A DNA stretch of 51,159 nt from Lachnospiraceae bacterium. Its GTDB lineage: Bacteria; Bacillota; Clostridia; Lachnospirales; Lachnospiraceae. This document shows positions 50,537 through 51,159 of this stretch, piece after piece; the stretch's first letter is position 1, and each line of letters opens with the position of its first letter. Under the pieces are notes generated by a model. The model had not been told where the DNA came from. It was given only the letters and a program-made list of their open reading frames with translations, and made no database searches. The position numbers and the translations under genes were made by a program. The stretch lies in the NCBI GenBank assembly GCA_016290905.1, contig JAEEVO010000012.1, positions 1 to 51,159 on the forward strand, in the 5' to 3' direction.

Positions 50537-51159
50537 ATGATATATAAAAAACTAATTACTCATGTTGAAAAAAGGCTAAATTATCTTATCAATGAAGCAT
50601 TGAGCCTGCATGTTAGAGGAGCCTCACGAGTCCTTTCCGTCATCGCTGATGAATTTTCGATCAGGACAGGCACTATCATAAAGGCTTGGATAAATGACAA
50701 TAATTATCTGACATACCCTTCCGACGATGATAGTCTCTCGAACTATATTAAAATAAAAAATATCCTGAATGATGAAAAAGTAACCGACAACAGTTGGTTT
50801 GGACCAGCCGATAATATATTTTATAAGACCTTTGGATCATCACCATATGGCAGTTTTTCCATCGTGATACAATGTCCTGAACAGGATACAAAAGAGAAAA
50901 AAGCAGCTATAGCTTCGTTGGCTGTAAGAATATTCAAGAAAATCGATATCTGGTTTTGCCTCCGTGAAACTGCAAATTACTATAACGCGCTGGATCTACC
51001 AGAACCATTATATTATTATAATGAAAGTTTCCAATTTTACCCATACAGAGGCGCTGCCTATTTAAGATGGTATAATGATAAGTTTTATAATTCGTATGAC
51101 TTTGCCTCTCTTTCGGCAGTTAATTACTATCCGTCATGGTTAGATATATTTATAGATGA
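50537..51159 (+). CDS. unknown protein, 3' end outside the window
   Basis: An open frame of 207 codons without a stop runs off the window end. GGAAGG lies eight bases before the ATG at 50537. The product starts MIYKKLITHVEKRLNYLINE and includes a possible helix-turn-helix (about 27-50; ASRVLSVIADEFSIRTGTIIKAWIN). It then becomes rich in aromatic residues (for example LYYYNESFQFYPYRGAAYLRWY). I do not recognise the family. It follows the initiator gene by 57 bases and is probably in the same operon. Confidence 0.7.
   Translation, partial: MIYKKLITHVEKRLNYLINEALSLHVRGASRVLSVIADEFSIRTGTIIKAWINDNNYLTYPSDDDSLSNYIKIKNILNDEKVTDNSWFGPADNIFYKTFGSSPYGSFSIVIQCPEQDTKEKKAAIASLAVRIFKKIDIWFCLRETANYYNALDLPEPLYYYNESFQFYPYRGAAYLRWYNDKFYNSYDFASLSAVNYYPSWLDIFID

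Noticed and set aside
1-51159. CRISPR array
   Set aside because: No regularly spaced repeat with unique spacers. The only phased array is the 14-bp iteron set, which has no spacers.

Overview
The window reads as a chromosomal segment of a gut- or rumen-type Clostridium relative, most likely Lachnospiraceae (Bacillota). The grounds are strong AGGAGG-type ribosome sites with frequent TTG/GTG starts, moderate-to-low GC, the Bacillota gene order rqcP-divIC-tilS-ftsH, plant-glycan enzymes (GH2, GH10, GH27), NarL-type two-component systems paired with drug-type ABC exporters, and a flavodiiron/rubredoxin oxygen-detoxifying protein. The family assignment is inference.

Layout. 1-340: structured repeat and tRNA-Leu(CAG). 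343-5142 (minus): three-gene beta-mannoside operon, fructokinase, GH2 beta-mannosidase, then a YihS/ManI-type aldose-ketose isomerase. It would carry mannose to fructose-6-phosphate through fructose. 5242-10815 (minus): ABC exporter (ATPase plus two permeases) preceded by its own transcription unit (PPOX protein, histidine kinase, response regulator). 10875-15808 (minus): secreted BspA-like protein, intracellular GH10, chemoreceptor. 16239-22374: bacterial GH3-family adenylating enzyme, NAD(P)H-hydrate repair enzyme, LUD protein, VanY-type peptidase, S1-domain protein. 22640-27620 (plus): a second exporter/two-component operon with the same logic as the first. Both exporter promoters carry the same inverted repeat, TGACWAAWGTCA, at nearly the same distance from the -10 box. 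27767-35466: metG, a four-module flavodiiron protein, then rqcP-divIC-tilS-ftsH. 35519-37342: a MATE exporter gene bracketed by two inverted 161-bp copies of what looks like a promoter-plus-terminator small RNA gene. 37477-42856: GH27 alpha-galactosidase, RlmD-type rRNA methyltransferase, GGDEF protein, ferredoxin-like aldo/keto reductase.

From about 43.1 kb (tRNA-Ser(GCT)) to the end the DNA is AT-richer and accessory. It holds an AbiEi-type antitoxin whose toxin partner is cut to 34 codons, and an XRE repressor / small protein / AlbA-type ATP-binding protein operon. Next come two excisionase-like proteins, a tyrosine integrase, and a tRNA-Gln(CTG) 3' half with terminator (candidate att site). 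It ends with a replication-initiator-like gene carrying seven perfectly phased 14-bp iterons followed by an AT-rich stretch (candidate origin inside the gene) and a partial unknown gene running off the end.

Most striking items: the inverted small-RNA pair around the MATE gene, the out-of-frame iteron array inside the initiator gene, and the shared operator of the two exporter systems. All coordinates and alignments were made by eye; no database search was run.
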